Shown here piece after piece: positions 60,882 through 64,000 of a stretch of DNA of 64,000 nt. Source of the DNA: Desmonostoc muscorum FACHB-395 (GTDB taxonomy: Bacteria; Cyanobacteriota; Cyanobacteriia; Cyanobacteriales; Nostocaceae); the NCBI RefSeq assembly GCF_014698035.1, contig NZ_JACJSF010000031.1, forward strand, positions 1 to 64,000. Direction: 5' to 3'. The notes below the pieces were generated by a model that did not search any database, was not told the origin of the DNA, and saw only the letters and a list, made by a program, of their open reading frames with translations. The translations under genes were made by a program, and so were the position numbers. Position 1 is the stretch's first letter; each line of letters begins with the position of its first letter.

Positions 60882-63344
60882 TTAGGAGGCAATACTCAAA
60901 TTAACTCGCACAATAACATCATTAAAATCTTTGTCACCCCCATTTGCTAAATCCTCAAAGCCAAAGGTGTTATTCCCTAACAAACGAATATGATCTACCT
61001 TGTCACTATTAGCACCCAAGAATGAGAAGTAAACTGCTGGATTATTATTAGGATTGTTATCTAAAACAGCATCTGGTCTGCCATCGACAATAATGAATGG
61101 TGCGAAGATAGAACCAGGCTCGAAAGTGCCAGTATAACTTGCCGTACCTTGGTTATTCACCGTCAGGTCAATTCCTGCAACGCGTTGACGCAGTGCAGCT
61201 TCGGTATAACCAGCTTGGCCAACAAGAATATCTCCCTTACCATCGCCGTTGGTATCAATACCACCATTTTCATCAGCTACTTTATAAAATCCGATGAAAT
61301 TATTGAATACAGCTTCTCGGTTGACAGCAAAATTAGCTGTTACCCGTTGTTCAATATCTCTTAAGTCAATCAATTCTCCTTGTGGTTTACCTTGTAGACT
61401 TGTACCCAAAGGTAAAGGCTCACTTGTAGGCTGAATTTTTACGACTAGATTCTGGAAATCATTAGTGTTATTACCAGAACCATCTTTCCAAGCCAAGGAG
61501 AACGTATTGTTATCTAAACTAGTAATTTTTTGATTTGAAGGGTCAGAAAACAGTACGTCAGTGATTGGTGTGATATTAGTCAGCACATTTTCAGTTGTAC
61601 TATTTTTGACTAAATAAAATCTCAGGTTAGTATCAGATGGGAACTCTAATGAACCATTGAGAGGACTGTTGCTAAACCCATCAGGTGGATTGGCAATAGC
61701 TGAAAGAATCACTTGTCCTCGTTCTAAAGCTTTGCGGGCATAACCTGCCTCGCCCGGGGCAATACCGTCAATTTCGCCTGTAGCATCATCAACACTATAT
61801 ACACCGAATTCATTCACTAACTTAGAATTGCTGCCTGCGATCGCAACTTGGAGTATTACCGTATCATTCTCACCTTTGATATTAAAGACATCATTACCAC
61901 TATTTGTAAGTTCTGGAGATTGTGGTTCAGGTTCCGGTTCAGGTTGTGGTTTTGGAGTTCCAAAGACAACATAGCTTTGCCCAGCACCAGGTGCGCCCAC
62001 AAGCAAGTCATCAGCACCATCATTATTGATATCGCCAGCAGCGCTAACTGAAGTAGATGAGGAATCAGTAGCATTAATACCATTGATGGCAAAGCCCTGG
62101 CTGGGGTCAAGGTTGGAAAGGTCGAGACTTTCACTAAAGCCGTTACTACTGCCAAATACTACGTAGCTCTGCCCAGCACCAGATAAAGCAAAAGGTGCGC
62201 CGATAATTAGGTCAGCAATGTCGTCATCGTTGACATCTCCAGCCGCGCTAACTGAAAAACCTGAAACATCATTGCCATTAATGCCGTTGATGACAAAGCC
62301 GTTGCTGCCGAGGTCTGAGAGGTTATTAATGGCATCAAAACCATTGGTAGTACCAAACACCACATAGCTTTGCCCTGCACCAGAAGCAGCATTGTATGCA
62401 CCAATGATTAAATCGTCGATGTCATCATTATTAACGTCTCCAGCATTGCTGACTGAGGCACCAAAAAAGTCACTGGCATTGCCATTAATGACAAAACCGT
62501 TGCTGCCATTGAGACTAGACAGGTCGAAGTTAGCACTAAAGGCAGTAGTGCTACCAAAGACCACGTAGCTCTTTCCACTACCCTGTGCGCCAATAATTAG
62601 GTCGCCTATGCCATCACGGTTAACGTCCCCAGCGCTGCTAACTGAGTTGCCTGATGAGTCGTTGCTGTTGCCATTGATGGCAAAGCCATTGCTGCCGTTG
62701 AGGTCTGAGAGGTTGAGGCTAGCACTAAATGCACTACTACTACCAAATACTACGTAGCTCTGTCCTCCACCTGAAGCGGCACTGGGTGCGCCAATAATTA
62801 GGTCGCTGATGTTATCGCCGTTGATGTCTCCGGCATTACTAACTGATGTGCCTGATGAGTCTGAGATGCCATCTGAGTTTCGCCCATTAATACCGTTAAT
62901 GACAAAGCCGTTGTTGCCATCCAATGATGAGAGGTCGAGGTTGGCATTGAAGCTGTTACGACTGCCAAATACTACATAGCTCTGCCCTGCACCCAAAGCT
63001 GCACCTGATGCACCAATAATTAGGTCGCCGATGCCGTCATTGTTAATATCCCCAGCATTACTAACTGATGTGCCTGATGAGTCGCTACTACTGCCGTTGA
63101 TGCTAAAGCCGTTGCTGCCGTTGAGGTCTGAGAGGTTGAGGCTGGTATTAAAGCCGTTGGTGCTGCCAAATACTACGTAGCTTTTTCCAGCACCAGGTGC
63201 GCCAATAATTAGGTCGTCGATGTTATCGCCGTTGATGTCTCCGGCATTACTAACTGAGTTACCTGATGAGTCACTAGCATTGCCGTTGATGGTAAAGCCG
63301 TTGTTACCATCTAGCGACGATAGGTTGAATAATGTATCAGCCAT
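60882..63344 (-). CDS. Extracellular FG-GAP repeat protein with DUF4114 domain
   Basis: An 820-residue protein. Seven FG-GAP (integrin alpha-type) repeats span about residues 20-465; each has a Ca-binding AGDINxDxxDDLIIGA loop followed by a QSYVVFG strand. A Pro/Glu linker follows, then two modules of which the last (about 690-820) is a DUF4114 domain (NDVIVRV near the end). There is no classical signal peptide, as is common for large cyanobacterial type I-secreted proteins. A Ca-dependent adhesin or surface role is inferred. The repeats are similar at the DNA level. A PHO-box-like site lies upstream, and PstS is encoded next to it. The ATG at 63344 is MADTLFNLSSLDG. Confidence 0.88.
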   Translation of the reverse strand: MADTLFNLSSLDGNNGFTINGNASDSSGNSVSNAGDINGDNIDDLIIGAPGAGKSYVVFGSTNGFNTSLNLSDLNGSNGFSINGSSSDSSGTSVSNAGDINNDGIGDLIIGASGAALGAGQSYVVFGSRNSFNANLDLSSLDGNNGFVINGINGRNSDGISDSSGTSVSNAGDINGDNISDLIIGAPSAASGGGQSYVVFGSSSAFSASLNLSDLNGSNGFAINGNSNDSSGNSVSSAGDVNRDGIGDLIIGAQGSGKSYVVFGSTTAFSANFDLSSLNGSNGFVINGNASDFFGASVSNAGDVNNDDIDDLIIGAYNAASGAGQSYVVFGTTNGFDAINNLSDLGSNGFVINGINGNDVSGFSVSAAGDVNDDDIADLIIGAPFALSGAGQSYVVFGSSNGFSESLDLSNLDPSQGFAINGINATDSSSTSVSAAGDINNDGADDLLVGAPGAGQSYVVFGTPKPQPEPEPEPQSPELTNSGNDVFNIKGENDTVILQVAIAGSNSKLVNEFGVYSVDDATGEIDGIAPGEAGYARKALERGQVILSAIANPPDGFSNSPLNGSLEFPSDTNLRFYLVKNSTTENVLTNITPITDVLFSDPSNQKITSLDNNTFSLAWKDGSGNNTNDFQNLVVKIQPTSEPLPLGTSLQGKPQGELIDLRDIEQRVTANFAVNREAVFNNFIGFYKVADENGGIDTNGDGKGDILVGQAGYTEAALRQRVAGIDLTVNNQGTASYTGTFEPGSIFAPFIIVDGRPDAVLDNNPNNNPAVYFSFLGANSDKVDHIRLLGNNTFGFEDLANGGDKDFNDVIVRVNLSIAS

Positions 63345-63413
63345 GATTTTCTCGTATTCTTTGTTATTAGGAATTGAGTATATGTAATATTTCTAAATAA
63401 ATAACATTAGTAT

Positions 63414-63433
63414 TAGTTAAAATTTAGGTTAAG
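63414..63433 (-). promoter_or_regulatory. Possible PHO box upstream of the FG-GAP gene
   Basis: On the minus strand CTTAACCT (63433-63426) and TTTAACTA (63421-63414) each match the cyanobacterial PHO-box unit PyTTAAPyPy(T/A), four bases apart instead of three. A weak third copy may adjoin. It lies 70-90 bases before the start of the FG-GAP gene. The AT-rich setting makes chance matches likely. Confidence 0.3.
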
Positions 63434-63477
63434 TGAATTAATTTAAAATATTTTTTATTTTTATTACATTCAAATAA

Positions 63478-63689
63478 GTTCCTATTTTTATAGGAACCAT
63501 TGTTTTAGAGGTAATTCAATAAATTGCCCCTAAAACAATGTTTTTATTACATCAAATAATGATTCCTAAAAGTGCCAACAGAATTAACTGTTGAATTTTC
63601 CGGCAAGCGGCTAGTAGTCCACCACTGCAACTTTGGCTGCTACTTAGTAAGGACTTTGGTGCTTAAGACAAAGACTAAAGTCCTTACTA
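63478..63689. repeat. Three consecutive hairpins between pstS and the FG-GAP gene
   Basis: GTTCCTA/TAGGAAC (63478-63497), a 19-base arm pair with two mismatches (63498-63516 and 63522-63540), and TAGTAAGGACTTT/AAAGTCCTTACTA (63645-63657 and 63677-63689). They fill the 400-base gap. The last lies 57 bases after the pstS stop and could end its transcript. Confidence 0.6.
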
Positions 63690-63745
63690 CCAAATTGTTT
63701 ACCTATTAAAGTTGGTGTGGTCAAATACTAGGCAGATTTATCAAC

Positions 63746-64000
63746 TTAAGGGGTGCAAGGAGAAGCACCAGTAGTAGTGTTTACGCAAGTATTCACAACA
63801 GTTCTAGCCACTGTTTTGATGGTGTTGGGAAGAGGAGCATATCCTCGATTTATAGCTATCTGATCTGGAGTGGGGTTGGAGGAATTGGTAGCAGGAGGAA
63901 CTGGTTGTGTTGAATTTGCTAAAGCCCAGTTAATGAAGGTTCTAATATGAGTTGCTATCAAATTGCCTGTGGTACTGTTTTGGTATACGTCATAAAACAG
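63746..64000 (-). CDS. pstS: Phosphate ABC transporter substrate-binding protein PstS, 3' part
   Basis: The frame stays open to the window edge; an apparent TTG start at 63961 is internal. The visible 84 residues read from LFYDVYQNSTTGNLIATHIR through TFINWALANS and end with INRGYAPLPNTIKTVARTVV and a short tail with two Cys. The pattern of a helix, WALxxxQ-like turn and GYxPLP motif is the C-terminus of PstS-type periplasmic phosphate-binding proteins. It fits the sphR-sphS-phoU set elsewhere in the window and would be controlled by them. The fragment is short, so the family call is moderate. Confidence 0.65.
   Translation of the reverse strand: MFYDVYQNSTTGNLIATHIRTFINWALANSTQPVPPATNSSNPTPDQIAINRGYAPLPNTIKTVARTVVNTCVNTTTGASPCTP

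Overview
The window comes from a filamentous, Nostoc-like cyanobacterium. The evidence is the very frequent HIP1 octamer (GCGATCGC), a gene content typical of the group (CrtH, PcxA, SLH-OprB porin, CruP-like flavoprotein, PedR-like regulator, DUF2358/DUF3318/DUF3134 proteins) and the heavy load of heptanucleotide repeats, small dispersed repeats and palindromes known from Nostoc/Anabaena chromosomes. It looks like an ordinary chromosomal segment; I see no rRNA, tRNA, CRISPR array, prophage or intact transposase gene.

Layout. 0.3-7.6 kb: a DUF2358 gene, a membrane pentapeptide-repeat protein, then a minus-strand run of four closely spaced genes (large pentapeptide-repeat membrane protein, CruP-type lycopene-cyclase-like flavoprotein, two paralogous multi-pass membrane proteins). 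7.6-9.2 kb: a gene-free repeat island with a 12 x 21 bp array, palindromic elements, a nested 210 bp MITE and a probable structured non-coding RNA ending in a terminator. 9.2-18.2 kb: an SLH-fasciclin-barrel outer-envelope protein, a multi-PAS hybrid histidine kinase and a pair of paralogous coiled-coil proteins. 18.7-21.5 kb: the phosphate-sensing set sphR-sphS-phoU; the last 255 bases of the window hold the end of a PstS-like phosphate-binding protein. 22-28.8 kb: a GT-C-like membrane glycosyltransferase, a polyprenyl-phosphate sugar synthase fused to GtrA, a Crp-type regulator and an SLH-OprB porin. 28.8-44.2 kb: mostly housekeeping and conserved cyanobacterial genes (PedR-like regulator, fructokinase, polysaccharide deacetylase, an RnfD-like/DUF2330 membrane pair, a sigma-like factor, two alpha/beta hydrolases, AroE, YggT, uracil phosphoribosyltransferase). 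44.5-59.2 kb: carotenoid isomerase CrtH, a second repeat island (47.3-48.3 kb), a DUF6391 protein, a glycosyltransferase with dTDP-glucose dehydratase and a Ser/Thr kinase, MsrA, DUF202, a UvrD-like helicase/recombinase, PcxA and MltA. 59.2-64 kb: DUF3134, an unknown protein, a seven-repeat FG-GAP/DUF4114 protein and the truncated pstS.

Themes. Envelope and surface biogenesis (SLH proteins, glycosyltransferases, RmlB, MltA, deacetylase, FG-GAP protein) and redox or light adaptation (CruP, CrtH, PedR, MsrA, PcxA) dominate. The most striking material lies between genes: two MITEs whose insertion sites can be read directly from homologous empty copies within the window, a 46 bp perfect palindrome centred on HIP1, an in-frame small dispersed repeat inside aroE, a heptamer repeat inside the helicase gene, heptamer repeats that supply the start of crtH, and the folded RNA candidate at 8.6-8.8 kb. 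No single new multi-gene system is obvious; the best protein-level candidates are the RnfD-like/DUF2330 pair and the paired coiled-coil genes.
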